Positions 43,825-52,969 of a stretch of DNA of 64,000 nucleotides are shown one piece after another. The notes beneath the pieces were generated by a model. It was not told the origin of the DNA. It did no database searches and saw only the letters and a list, made by a program, of their open reading frames with translations. The stretch is taken from contig JADJJH010000002.1 of the NCBI GenBank assembly GCA_016706595.1, forward strand, positions 992,001 to 1,056,000. The letters are read 5' to 3'. This DNA is from Bacteroidota bacterium (lineage in GTDB: Bacteria > Bacteroidota > Bacteroidia > Chitinophagales > Chitinophagaceae). Made by a program: the position numbers and the translations under genes. How positions within the stretch are numbered: the first letter of the stretch is position 1; each line of letters starts with the position of its first letter.

Positions 43825-46035
43825 TTAATTTTTAGGCGAATTGATAATCGAGCCGGTTGAATTTTCTTTAAGCAACTTATTCCAATCAACCAATACATTA
43901 CTTGCTTCGGCTACATATGGATCTTTTTTAAGTGCTTTAATCCAATCTTCATTCGATTTTGTAAGAAGTGTATCTTTTGCAATTAATGGTAAATCAACAG
44001 CTACATTTTGTATGGCTATTGTTTTTTTATTTTTCTCAAGATCTTCTAATTTTTTTGAGAAATCTTTGGCTTCTTTCATTTGTTGTTGAAACTTCGTTTG
44101 ATTCAACGAATATTTATTTTCATCTGATTGTTTTTTTAATCGATCTGAGCTTTGCGAAATTAATTTGAAAGCCTCGTTGCCATGAATTCTTTTACGACTT
44201 AATTCTATTAAGGCATTAAAATCAACCAAGGGTTTCAATGGTTTGTAATCTGCTTTTGCAATCTGATCCCAAGGCATTGAATTCGAGTCTTTTCTTTCAC
44301 CAACATCCATTTTATCATATAAATCCGGAATAGTAATATCCGGAGTTACGCCCTTTAACTGCGTTGAACCTCCATTGATGCGATAGAATTTTTGTAAGGT
44401 AAGTTTAATGGATCCGAATGGTAATAAGGATTGATCACCTTGGTAAAATCCTTCTAAGGGAAATATTCGTTGAACCGTTCCTTTGCCAAATGTTGTAGAG
44501 CCAATTACAATACCACGATGATAATCTTGAATAGCCGCTGCTAAAATTTCAGATGCTGAGGCGCTTCCCTGACTTACTAAAATAGCCAATGGCCCATCAT
44601 ATAAAACGCCGGCAACTTCATCACGCAAAGCCTCGGCCATAGCATTTCTAGATTTAACTTGCACGATAGGCCCTTTGTCAATAAACATACCACCAATTTC
44701 AACAACATCATCTAATGAGCCGCCACCATTGGTTCGTAAATCAATAATGATTCCATTTACTTTTTCAGCCATTAATTTCTCCACTTCTTTCTGCATGTCA
44801 ATTTTACAACGTCTACCATTGCGGTCATTAAAATCGGCATAAAACTCTGGTAATAAAATATAGCCTATCTTTTGATTATCGGCTTTTATAATTACTGATT
44901 TAGCAAAGGTTGCTTCAGTTTCAACTTTACCTCTTATAATTGGAATTACCTCAATACTGCCATCTGCATGTTTTACAGTAAGTCGCACTTCGGTATTTAT
45001 TTTCCCACGAATGATGGAAACTATATCCTCCAAATCCCAACCGGCAATATCCACCGGATCTTCGCTGCCTTGCGCAACTTTCATAATGATATCCTCTTTT
45101 TTTAATCGCCCGTCTTTTGCACACGGACTACCTGGAAGTACCGATTCGATTTTACAAACACCTTCTTTGTCTAAAAGTCGTGCACCGATGCCTACAAACG
45201 AACCACTCATTTCTTCATCAAATCGTTGCTTATCTTTTGGTGGAAAGAAATCGGTATGTGGGTCAACTACATGGCAAATACTATTCATGTAGGATGCAAA
45301 CCGATCATTGTCCCCAATTTTATTAATTCGTTTAAAATAGGTCGCCATGCTTTTCCCTACATTTAGACGAGCATCTTTTTCAAGTTGAACATCGGTTTTT
45401 ATGGTATCTGTTTTTTCTTTAGTCTTTTTTTCTGCAATGGCTTTTTGTTCATCTTTCAATTCAATATAGCGCGAAAGTGTTCTATATTTCATATTGATTT
45501 TCCATCTTGATTTCAATGCATTTTGATCTGCACACCAATCCATTTTTTTTCCATCTAATTCAATTTCTTCGTTGCCGGTGAAAGTAAAAACCTCTGCAAG
45601 TCCTTCTTTATAGTACGCTTCAGCCTCTTTTAACCGAATTTTAAAACGTTGCGAAACGGTATCATATAATTCGGTGCTACCACTTTTGATTTCATCATCT
45701 ATCGTCGTTTCATATTTCATGAAATCATCGATATCCGATTTGGTAAAAAATAATTTCCCGTAATCCGTCATTTCTAAAAAACGTTTAAAAACGCGTTTCG
45801 AAAAATCATCATTTAAGTCTTTAGGCGAAAAATGACCTTCACTAATTACTCGACTTATGGTTTGTAGTATCGCTTGATTTTTTGTGAGATTAGCATCTTC
45901 AGATGCTACAAATGGTTCGATATACACATCACTATTTTCACGTAATATCGATTTTTGATCGGCTATCAATCGAAACGAAAAAAATACACCAACTGCTAAT
46001 AATAACAGTAGTGGTAAAAGGGCTTTTTTGTTCAT
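43825..46035 (-). CDS. Carboxy-terminal processing protease (Prc/Tsp-type, S41)
   Basis: This periplasmic serine protease family trims C-termini of exported proteins and degrades tagged ones. The 736-residue protein has a signal anchor (ALLPLLLLLAVGVFFSF), a TSP N-terminal domain (about residues 50-240), a PDZ domain (GSFVGIGARLLDKEGVCKIE, GSPCAKDGRLKKEDIIMKV), the S41 catalytic core with LVSQGSASASEILAAAIQDY (nucleophile Ser) and IGSTTFGKGTVQRIF (general-base Lys), and a C-terminal DUF3340-type helical region. Length and order match the long Prc/Tsp class. It is the first gene of a three-gene unit and divergent from queG. Confidence 0.95.
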   Translation of the reverse strand: MNKKALLPLLLLLAVGVFFSFRLIADQKSILRENSDVYIEPFVASEDANLTKNQAILQTISRVISEGHFSPKDLNDDFSKRVFKRFLEMTDYGKLFFTKSDIDDFMKYETTIDDEIKSGSTELYDTVSQRFKIRLKEAEAYYKEGLAEVFTFTGNEEIELDGKKMDWCADQNALKSRWKINMKYRTLSRYIELKDEQKAIAEKKTKEKTDTIKTDVQLEKDARLNVGKSMATYFKRINKIGDNDRFASYMNSICHVVDPHTDFFPPKDKQRFDEEMSGSFVGIGARLLDKEGVCKIESVLPGSPCAKDGRLKKEDIIMKVAQGSEDPVDIAGWDLEDIVSIIRGKINTEVRLTVKHADGSIEVIPIIRGKVETEATFAKSVIIKADNQKIGYILLPEFYADFNDRNGRRCKIDMQKEVEKLMAEKVNGIIIDLRTNGGGSLDDVVEIGGMFIDKGPIVQVKSRNAMAEALRDEVAGVLYDGPLAILVSQGSASASEILAAAIQDYHRGIVIGSTTFGKGTVQRIFPLEGFYQGDQSLLPFGSIKLTLQKFYRINGGSTQLKGVTPDITIPDLYDKMDVGERKDSNSMPWDQIAKADYKPLKPLVDFNALIELSRKRIHGNEAFKLISQSSDRLKKQSDENKYSLNQTKFQQQMKEAKDFSKKLEDLEKNKKTIAIQNVAVDLPLIAKDTLLTKSNEDWIKALKKDPYVAEASNVLVDWNKLLKENSTGSIINSPKN

Positions 46036-46141
46036 GTGGCGTAAACTTAAATTGTTTGGATTTATTTTTTCAAACAGGTCGGTAAAGTTATATGCTTTGC
46101 CGTTAAAAAATCTCCAAAATTATCTTAATTTGTATGCTTCT

Positions 46142-47062
46142 ATGATAAACGGTAAAGCGAGCAGACTAATAAAAGATGAGGCCTTAAAGCATGGTTTTGC
46201 CTATTGTGGTATTGCCAAGGCGCAAGCTATGGATGAGGATGCGCGCCGATTGGAAGCTTGGCTTAAGCAATCCTATCATGGTGAAATGAAGTATATGGAA
46301 AATCATTTCGAAAAGCGAACAGATCCTCGCAAATTGGTTGATGGGGCTAAAAGTGTGATTACCTTATTATGTAATTACTTTCCGCAAACGCCACAGCCTG
46401 AAGGTTTGCCCAAAATATCACGCTATGCTTATGGGCAAGATTATCATGAAGTATTACGGCCAAAGTTAAATGCCATCTTAACTTCATTACGCAATCAATT
46501 TGGCGATATTCAAGGGCGAGGTTTTGTAGATTCAGCGCCGGTTCTTGAACGTAGTTGGGCACTTCGTAGTGGTTTAGGATGGATTGGTAAAAATGGAAAT
46601 TTAATTACTAAACAACAAGGGTCCTATTTTTTTATTGCAACACTGATTGTTGATATTGAATTAGAATATGATGATATTTTATCGAAGGATTATTGCGGAA
46701 CCTGTACAAAATGTATTGATGCTTGTCCAACCGAAGCCATTTTACCTAATAAACAAATTAATGGAAGTCAGTGCATTTCTTATTATACCATTGAATTAAA
46801 AAATGCATTTAATGAAACCATGCCGCAATGGAATGATTGGATTTTTGGTTGTGATATTTGTATGGAGGTTTGTCCGTGGAACCGTTTTTCAATACCCCAT
46901 AACGAACCTGCATTTACGCCTTTGCCTGAAATATTATCTCATTCGGAAAGTGATTGGATGGAAATTACAGAAGAGACTTTTAAAATTGTTTTTAAAGATT
47001 CACCGATCAAGAGAACGAAGTATGCAGGCTTTATGCGAAATGTACATCACAAACTTTCCTAA
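46142..47062 (+). CDS. queG: Epoxyqueuosine reductase
   Basis: QueG carries out the last step of queuosine tRNA modification, reducing epoxyqueuosine with cobalamin and two 4Fe-4S clusters. The 306-residue protein has the N-terminal DUF1730 domain (HGFAYCGIAKAQ, YMENHFEKRTDPRKLVDGAK, YARGQDYHE-like YGQDYHEVLRPK), DSAPVLERSWALRSGLGWIGKN, and two cluster motifs CGTCTKCIDACPTEAI and CDICMEVCPWN. The frame is open to 46028, but the added residues overlap the divergent protease gene, and homologous start positions fit ATG at 46142. A near -7 element (TTAATTTG) is just upstream. Confidence 0.95.
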   Translation: MINGKASRLIKDEALKHGFAYCGIAKAQAMDEDARRLEAWLKQSYHGEMKYMENHFEKRTDPRKLVDGAKSVITLLCNYFPQTPQPEGLPKISRYAYGQDYHEVLRPKLNAILTSLRNQFGDIQGRGFVDSAPVLERSWALRSGLGWIGKNGNLITKQQGSYFFIATLIVDIELEYDDILSKDYCGTCTKCIDACPTEAILPNKQINGSQCISYYTIELKNAFNETMPQWNDWIFGCDICMEVCPWNRFSIPHNEPAFTPLPEILSHSESDWMEITEETFKIVFKDSPIKRTKYAGFMRNVHHKLS

Positions 47063-47306
47063 AAACCTCTTCCACTTCGTCATTTCATGTTTTAGAAAAT
47101 CTCATAGAAAATCGAAACGAATATTTAAAATCTAGCTTGTAAAAAATACTCAATTGCTGACGCCATCTATGATGCCAATGGCTTCCTCGTAACTCGTTAT
47201 AAGGATAAGCTACATTACAGATTGTTATTGGAAATTTGAATGGAATTAGCTTACTGAACACAATGATTTAATCTAAATCATAATCCATATATTCGTATTA
47301 TAATTT

Positions 47307-47408
47307 ATGAAACGCGAAACAAAATATATACTTCTAGCGGTTGCGGTTTTTGTTGTTTTGTTTCTTATTATACATTACTATATTTATTTTGTAATGGATG
47401 CTAACTAA
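47307..47408 (+). CDS. Possible 33-residue single-span membrane peptide
   Basis: ATG at 47307 opens a 33-codon frame: a basic start (MKRETK), one hydrophobic helix (ILLAVAVFVVLFLIIHYYI) and a short tail ending in MDAN. The basic-then-hydrophobic layout is typical of real small membrane proteins, but there is no homologue to call on and no clear promoter. It lies in the 631-base gap between queG and the nuclease gene; the rest of that gap (47063-47306 and 47409-47631) has no gene I can support. Confidence 0.35.
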   Translation: MKRETKYILLAVAVFVVLFLIIHYYIYFVMDAN

Positions 47409-47527
47409 AGGTGCTCTTGTTTTCTGTGAATGATAAATATGAAATTACCTTTTCCTATGTTGCTATTGTGGTTTATAAATCTGTTCATTCTAATACCCAT
47501 GTGATTTGTGTCGTAGACCAAATCTTA

Positions 47528-47543
47528 TCCCGTACGTACGGGA
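47528..47543. other. Perfect 16-bp palindrome TCCCGTACGTACGGGA
   Basis: The sequence is its own reverse complement over 16 bases, in an otherwise featureless AT-rich gap. It could be an operator-like site or a remnant of a structured element. Confidence 0.45.
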
Positions 47544-47631
47544 GTTTATGCCGATTAGATAGCTGTTCAAACCAATTTAGTGGTCTGTTATAGATATCAT
47601 TTCGGTATAATTAGTGGCTGCCCAAAAACTA

Positions 47632-47695
47632 AGTGTTTAATAAGAAAGCGTCAAATATGAGGATGACGATGTTTTGTCGTTTTCTTGCAAACACT
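47632..47695. repeat. Inverted-repeat element at the end of the nuclease gene
   Basis: AGTGTTTAATAAGAAAGCG (47632-47650) can pair with CGTTTTCTTGCAAACACT (ending 47695), with a three-base disruption. The right arm ends on the stop codon of the minus-strand nuclease gene. The arm TTTTCTTGCAAACA is like the arm TTTTCTTGCAGACA at 42378. Confidence 0.5.
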
Positions 47696-50600
47696 AATTA
47701 GTGGGTCCACTATCTATCAAGCCTTCAATTGTATTTTGTAAACTCACAGGCAGTGCACTTAAAAAGTCAAATCCAGTAGAAGATTCTATAGCATCAATAC
47801 TGGTTCTGTAATTTCCCCAACTCATTGAATTTACAGTCTGCGTATTAGGCATGCTTACTGCAATTACTCGGGTATTTGTATCTACTCGATTGGCATCATT
47901 ACTTCCTGCAGGAAGCACCACAACTATCTTCCAATAATGGGATGGCACCTGAATATTACCGCCGGCTATGGTATAGGTAATGCCCCCATTACTGCCGGTT
48001 CCGCCTGAACCATAACCACCAGAATATGTGTAAAGTTCATAGCCGGCATTCGCGAGGTTAGTGCAATAAGCTTCCATATTATTCCAAGTAATTTGATTGA
48101 GGTTAGGCGATTGCGGCATCATATTACTCATTAAAAAAGTAGCCGCATTATTGGTGATATTATTATTGCGTTGCGATGATGGTAATTGATGTCCACGATC
48201 AAATCCACTACCGCTATAACTGCTTGCTCCGGCTCTATAAAATGTAGAAGGCAATTGTGCATCCATGGCAAAACAATCACATCGAGGAGTAGAACCTAAA
48301 TCGTTGATATCTAAATGCCAAATAACCCAATCGGCTAATCCTTTACTATTATTATAGGCAAGTACATATTGGGTTTTAGTTAGTAAATAATTATCTGGCA
48401 TGCTGATATCGGTTGCCGCATTACTTGGATTTCCTAAACTCAAAGGGTCGTTATCGGGAAATAAAATGGGCTGCGTTTGGGTAATATTAAAATCATCAAT
48501 ATTAAGTTTCCCTCCGCTGAGTTTTCGAATTTGAAATCGAATATTACCAGTGTATTGTACTTGAAAAACTGTGGATTGTAAATTATTCAAATTAGAAATT
48601 ACCTGACCTCCTACTTGTTGCCAATTTGCCCCTCCATCGATTGAAGAAAATAGAGCCCAGGAACTAGCAGAATCGCTTCCATATTTTGCATGGTAAATAG
48701 TAAGGTATGAGCTATCGATATAAACATCAAAAAGCATAGTTAGCTTCCCTACATTTTGCATGCGAACCGATTTAGTTCCATTTTTTTTATCCGATGATGA
48801 AGTGCCTATTAAAGCATCATCTAAATTCCACGAACCGGTTGATAATGAAATTGTACTCGAACTATAAAATGTTTTCGTGCCGCTTTCCATCGTTTCCGGA
48901 AAAATAATATACACCGGATGCATCGATGAAATAAAGTTGGCCACATTGTTTTCAAGCGTAGGAAGATCTAATAAATCAACATTTCCATCTCCATTTAAAT
49001 CACAATGCGTGTAGCCAAAATTAAAATTCTCTACTTCAGTCTCTACTTCCGATAAATCAAGTAGATCTAAATTCTCATCTACATTTACATCACCGGAAAA
49101 TAGAGCCCATATGCTCGAATCCACTTCAATTAAATTATTGCCAAAGGCTTTGGATGCTGAATTACTAAAATTGTATTGCGTAATTCCGGCTTGTAGTAAA
49201 ACAGGTAATGCCGACCAAGTTTGTAATGCATTACGATGTTTTATTACAATATAAAAATAACCACTCACATTGGGGAAACTAATACTTGCCGTTCCATTGG
49301 TATGCAATTGAGTATACCCTGTTGAAATTAATGAAAATGTATTAGGATCTCTAAGCTCTATCGTTATATCATCTACAAGAGTGCTATCATTACTTGCGCC
49401 TTGTAAAAACAAACAAGGGCTCATCATTTCGTTTCCTATATAATATGATTGAATAAAACAATTAAGTTGCAAGGTGGCGCAAGGGTTGATGGTAATGGCA
49501 GCAGGCGCTGAGACGGTAGTGCAACCTACACTATCTGTATAACTATACGTATAGCTGTTACTTACACCTACATACGGATTAGGTAAACTATATATTCCAC
49601 CCACTGGATTTCCGTAAAGCGTTACGGCTTGTCCTGCACAAGCACTTACACCGCTTGCGGTAACAAGTGTCGTCGCAGGCTCAGTAATCAGTAAAAGGGT
49701 AGAAGCCGAACACGTAAATGCATCAGTAACAGTTATCGTATACAAACCGGCAACTTGATTCGTAAATATGGAATCGCTTTGCGCAAGATTATTATGAAGT
49801 TGATATTGGATGCTGCCGTTAGTATTGAGGGCATGTACTACAATGTCTGTAACACCACCATGACAGTTTATAATACCCGCAGTAGCCGTTACATTTGTAT
49901 TGCAAGATGTGGATGCCTGCACAGAAATATTCAAGAGTATATCATCGATACGCCAATTGTTTGGATTGCTACCGGTGTTGATAGAACCACTACCCCCATT
50001 TACAAAACCATATAATCTGTAGGTTCGCGTGGTAAATGAATAGCTTGCAGCAAGCGGTGAAATTATTTGTGACCATGATGAATTGGCTAATACATTCATA
50101 CTCGCTTTTACACTTGCATAATTATCTTCACTGCTTCTGAGTTCAAGGTTAGTAGGCCCAGTTCCTGTAGATCGTGAATTAAATTGTAAGGTATGTAAAG
50201 TAAATACATAAGCCGAATCGGGTTGAATGGTAAATTCAAAATACGCACTACTATCAAGTTGTAAATTTCGATTGCGTGCAGTAATGCCAGCATTCATTTC
50301 ACCCGATGATCCCGGGTTATTGGATGAAGAAGTTGCAGTTAGATTAATGGTACCTTGGTTAATATTTGCATTATTACCCTGACTTATTGCCGAGATATTT
50401 AAATGAGCAATAGGCGTTCCACTAGTAGGTAATGAAGTGGGTAAGATAGCTGTTCCAAATGTGTATTGAATATCGGTTGATGAAGAATTAATAATCAAAA
50501 CTTGACTCACATTGTTTGCAGCTTCATAATAAAAATTTCCTGCTTGCGAAGCCGTGATGAACACTATGCCCGAATTATGAATGCTCACGAGATTGCCGTT

Positions 50601-52124
50601 AACACTTGCAATAGATGGATCTGAACTGGTAAACAAAATCGCATTACCCGATGCTCCGCCACTTGCATGTAAAGTAAAATCGGCAGCGCCAACTAGTTTT
50701 GGAATTATTGAATTAAATGAAATGACTTGTGAAACCTTATTGATTGTAATGCTATGCGATACAGAATTGGCCGCTTCATAATTTTGATTACCGCTTTGTG
50801 AAGCCGTGATTTGTACATTTCCCGAACCCACAATACTTGCCACAGTACCGCTTATGATAAGGGTATTGGTATCAGAGCTTATAAATTGAATTGGATTTCC
50901 TGAGGCACCACCACTCGCTTGTAAATTGAAGGCACTATCGGTAGCCAGTTTATTTCCGGGTGAAATAAATTGAATGGTTTGTACAGCTTTGTGTACAGTA
51001 AAATTTCTACTGATAGGTATGGCAGCATGATAGTTTACATTTCCCGCTTGTGTGGCAGTAATATAACAAGTCCCTGCTCCGTGAATCTGTAACTGATTTC
51101 CCGAAATAGTGGCTATGCTTGTATCGTCGCTTGTAAAAATAATTGGATTACCCGAGTTGCCTCCAGTGGCTATTACATTAAAATTGCTATCACCAAAGGT
51201 TTTTGAAGGCAATGTATCAAATACAATTTGTTGAGTTCCTTTTTCGATGGTAAGCATTAACGTTGCATTGCCGGTACCTCCGGAATTGCTGGCAAAAATT
51301 TGAATAGGTAAATTTGAAACTGCACTATCAGGTATACCACTGATTTCACCACTTAACGAATTTACTAATAAACCTGAAGCTAAATTGCTGGCACTATAAC
51401 TAGTGGGGGTATGATTCGCGTTTATAAAATAACTATAAGGTATGCCCACGGTTGCGGTATCAAATTCATTGATTACCATAGGGGGCATTATACTTGGTGT
51501 AGCATTGAGTTGAATATTATCGATTCGATTATTTCCTGATACCCCAGTAGCGCCTGTGAAAATTACTTTTACATAAGCTGTGCTGATTTGATTTAACGCT
51601 GTAATCGGATTCAAGGACTGAACACTAAAACTCGAGCCTATACTATTGATAGTTTGTATGGGCGTCCAGTTAATTGCATCGCTGCTTACTAACCATTGCT
51701 GTGATGTATAACCCGTTCCGCTTCGTTGCGTTGCATAACTCACTTGTAAATTGGCATAACCACTCATCGAAAACGCAAATACTATAGCCTGCCCGTTTGC
51801 ACTTTGATTTACCAATGCCAACGAAGCAGCACCCGATATTGAGGTTGAAAATCCGGTTCCGGCGTTCATAGTGGTTCCTCCAAATGCATTCAATTGATTA
51901 GCACTTATCCAATTTGATGAACCGAAATTTCCATTCAAATATAAATGTCCAGTACCAAAATTAGCTTGTAGTAAAGTGGGTGTATTCGGCGACACTGTTA
52001 TTGCAGTGCCACCATTACTCGTAGTTTGAAAATCCCAACCTGCAAGTAAGGTTTGTGCACGCAAACAGTTTATTTGCAATGCAAGCAATGTGAATAGAAA
52101 TAAATGACGAAATACATGGCGCAT
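47694..52124 (-). CDS. Giant modular secreted DNA/RNA non-specific endonuclease
   Basis: The 1476-residue protein has a signal peptide (LFTLLALQINCLRAQ), a choice-of-anchor type beta domain (25-210), a putative Ig domain, three bacterial Ig-like/MBG-type repeats of about 80 residues (TFGDSNFNVIATGGNSGNP type), a second beta domain, an SprB-like unit, and a module of about 185 residues ending in two dockerin-like repeats (VNVDENLDLLD, LNGDGNVDLLD). Another beta domain follows, then a C-terminal His-Me finger nuclease of the NucA/NUC1 family: SGFDRGHQLPSSQ (catalytic His near residue 1310) and SNMMPQSPNLNQITWNNMEA (metal-binding Asn). It probably degrades nucleic acids outside the cell. No type A or B sorting signal is at the C-terminus. 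Confidence 0.88.
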   Translation of the reverse strand: MRHVFRHLFLFTLLALQINCLRAQTLLAGWDFQTTSNGGTAITVSPNTPTLLQANFGTGHLYLNGNFGSSNWISANQLNAFGGTTMNAGTGFSTSISGAASLALVNQSANGQAIVFAFSMSGYANLQVSYATQRSGTGYTSQQWLVSSDAINWTPIQTINSIGSSFSVQSLNPITALNQISTAYVKVIFTGATGVSGNNRIDNIQLNATPSIMPPMVINEFDTATVGIPYSYFINANHTPTSYSASNLASGLLVNSLSGEISGIPDSAVSNLPIQIFASNSGGTGNATLMLTIEKGTQQIVFDTLPSKTFGDSNFNVIATGGNSGNPIIFTSDDTSIATISGNQLQIHGAGTCYITATQAGNVNYHAAIPISRNFTVHKAVQTIQFISPGNKLATDSAFNLQASGGASGNPIQFISSDTNTLIISGTVASIVGSGNVQITASQSGNQNYEAANSVSHSITINKVSQVISFNSIIPKLVGAADFTLHASGGASGNAILFTSSDPSIASVNGNLVSIHNSGIVFITASQAGNFYYEAANNVSQVLIINSSSTDIQYTFGTAILPTSLPTSGTPIAHLNISAISQGNNANINQGTINLTATSSSNNPGSSGEMNAGITARNRNLQLDSSAYFEFTIQPDSAYVFTLHTLQFNSRSTGTGPTNLELRSSEDNYASVKASMNVLANSSWSQIISPLAASYSFTTRTYRLYGFVNGGSGSINTGSNPNNWRIDDILLNISVQASTSCNTNVTATAGIINCHGGVTDIVVHALNTNGSIQYQLHNNLAQSDSIFTNQVAGLYTITVTDAFTCSASTLLLITEPATTLVTASGVSACAGQAVTLYGNPVGGIYSLPNPYVGVSNSYTYSYTDSVGCTTVSAPAAITINPCATLQLNCFIQSYYIGNEMMSPCLFLQGASNDSTLVDDITIELRDPNTFSLISTGYTQLHTNGTASISFPNVSGYFYIVIKHRNALQTWSALPVLLQAGITQYNFSNSASKAFGNNLIEVDSSIWALFSGDVNVDENLDLLDLSEVETEVENFNFGYTHCDLNGDGNVDLLDLPTLENNVANFISSMHPVYIIFPETMESGTKTFYSSSTISLSTGSWNLDDALIGTSSSDKKNGTKSVRMQNVGKLTMLFDVYIDSSYLTIYHAKYGSDSASSWALFSSIDGGANWQQVGGQVISNLNNLQSTVFQVQYTGNIRFQIRKLSGGKLNIDDFNITQTQPILFPDNDPLSLGNPSNAATDISMPDNYLLTKTQYVLAYNNSKGLADWVIWHLDINDLGSTPRCDCFAMDAQLPSTFYRAGASSYSGSGFDRGHQLPSSQRNNNITNNAATFLMSNMMPQSPNLNQITWNNMEAYCTNLANAGYELYTYSGGYGSGGTGSNGGITYTIAGGNIQVPSHYWKIVVVLPAGSNDANRVDTNTRVIAVSMPNTQTVNSMSWGNYRTSIDAIESSTGFDFLSALPVSLQNTIEGLIDSGPTN

Positions 52125-52188
52125 AAACAGGTGGGGACTGTAACCTGCAAATTAATTCATTTATGAAAAGCGAAACGATATTTATTAT

Positions 52189-52332
52189 GGGCGTGCCCCG
52201 ATTGCGCCCCGAATACAAGTTCAATCACCAAAGCAATTTATTCACTTCGGGGCTGCATCGGGGCCGGGCTATCCACTTCAATCTTTTGCTTGAAACAAGC
52301 AAAAGGATTTTCGTTCCTATCCCTCACGCTTT
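52189..52332 (+). repeat. Family C structured intergenic element, copy 2
   Basis: It starts with GGGCGTGCCCCGATTGCG, has AATACAAGTTCAA (52212-52224), CACTTCGGGG, CGGGGCCGGGCTATCC (from 52258), the hairpin CTTTTGCTT-GAAAC-AAGCAAAAG (52283-52305), and ends with TATCCCTCACGCT (52318-52330). The flanking blocks agree with copy 1, while the stem of the hairpin is entirely different. It lies between the divergent nuclease and pyrR genes. Confidence 0.8.
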
Positions 52333-52395
52333 CTCACGGATACGCAATTTTCTTGATCATGAAACACTAGCTTTTCGATATTCTGTTTTTTTCTT

Positions 52396-52403
52396 TACAT
52401 TTG
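52396..52403 (+). promoter_or_regulatory. TAnnTTTG -7 element of pyrR-pyrB
   Basis: TACATTTG is an exact consensus match. Its last bases form the TTG at 52401 that is the longest start of the pyrR frame, so the true start must be further on. Confidence 0.7.
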
Positions 52404-52421
52404 CCCAAACCCGAAATAGAT

Positions 52422-52952
52422 TTGAAGACCCTCCTTGATCATCATAAGTTCAATGTCGTTATACAACGTCTTTCACATCAATTGCTTGAAAATCATCCCG
52501 ACTTTGCCAATTCGGCTATCATTGGAATTCAACCACGTGGAACTTTACTTTCTGATCGAATCGTTGCCAATCTCAATAAATTACTGAAAACAAAAATTTG
52601 TTACGGAAAACTCGACATTACTTTTTACAGAGATGATTTTAATTCCGGTGGACAAATTCATATTCCTAATAAAACCGAAATCGAATTTTCGCTCGAAGAT
52701 AAAAAGGTGATTTTAATTGATGATGTATTGTTTACCGGACGTACCGTTCGAAGCGCGATGGATGCATTAGTTGATTTTGGTCGACCACAAAAAGTAGAAT
52801 TACTCACTTTAATTGATAGAAGATATCGTCGTGAATTACCCATTCAAGCCGATTATGTAGGATTAGTAATTGATTCAATGATTAGTCAAAAAGTGAAAGT
52901 ATATTGGAATGAGAAGGATGAAAAAGATGAAGTTGTATTAATTGATAATTAA
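52422..52952 (+). CDS. pyrR: PyrR bifunctional regulator / uracil phosphoribosyltransferase
   Basis: PyrR binds pyr mRNA to promote attenuation in Gram-positives and also has uracil phosphoribosyltransferase activity; the regulatory role is less clear in Bacteroidota. The 176-residue protein has the PRPP-binding loop VILIDDVLFTGRTVRSAMDA, the GIQPRGTLLSDRI segment and LDITFYRDDF, all typical. The TTG at 52422 (KTLLDHHKFNVVIQRLSHQL) is chosen because the upstream TTG at 52401 sits inside the promoter element and the homologous N-terminus begins here. It is followed after 17 bases by pyrB, as in many Bacteroidota. Confidence 0.92.
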   Translation: MKTLLDHHKFNVVIQRLSHQLLENHPDFANSAIIGIQPRGTLLSDRIVANLNKLLKTKICYGKLDITFYRDDFNSGGQIHIPNKTEIEFSLEDKKVILIDDVLFTGRTVRSAMDALVDFGRPQKVELLTLIDRRYRRELPIQADYVGLVIDSMISQKVKVYWNEKDEKDEVVLIDN

Positions 52953-52969
52953 AAATAAAATAGATCACG

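Noticed and set aside
47140..47242. Fragment reading DAIYDANGFLVTRYKDK, perhaps the end of a YD-repeat or similar gene
   Set aside because: Only about 35 codons without a start, and the resemblance is too short to support a call.
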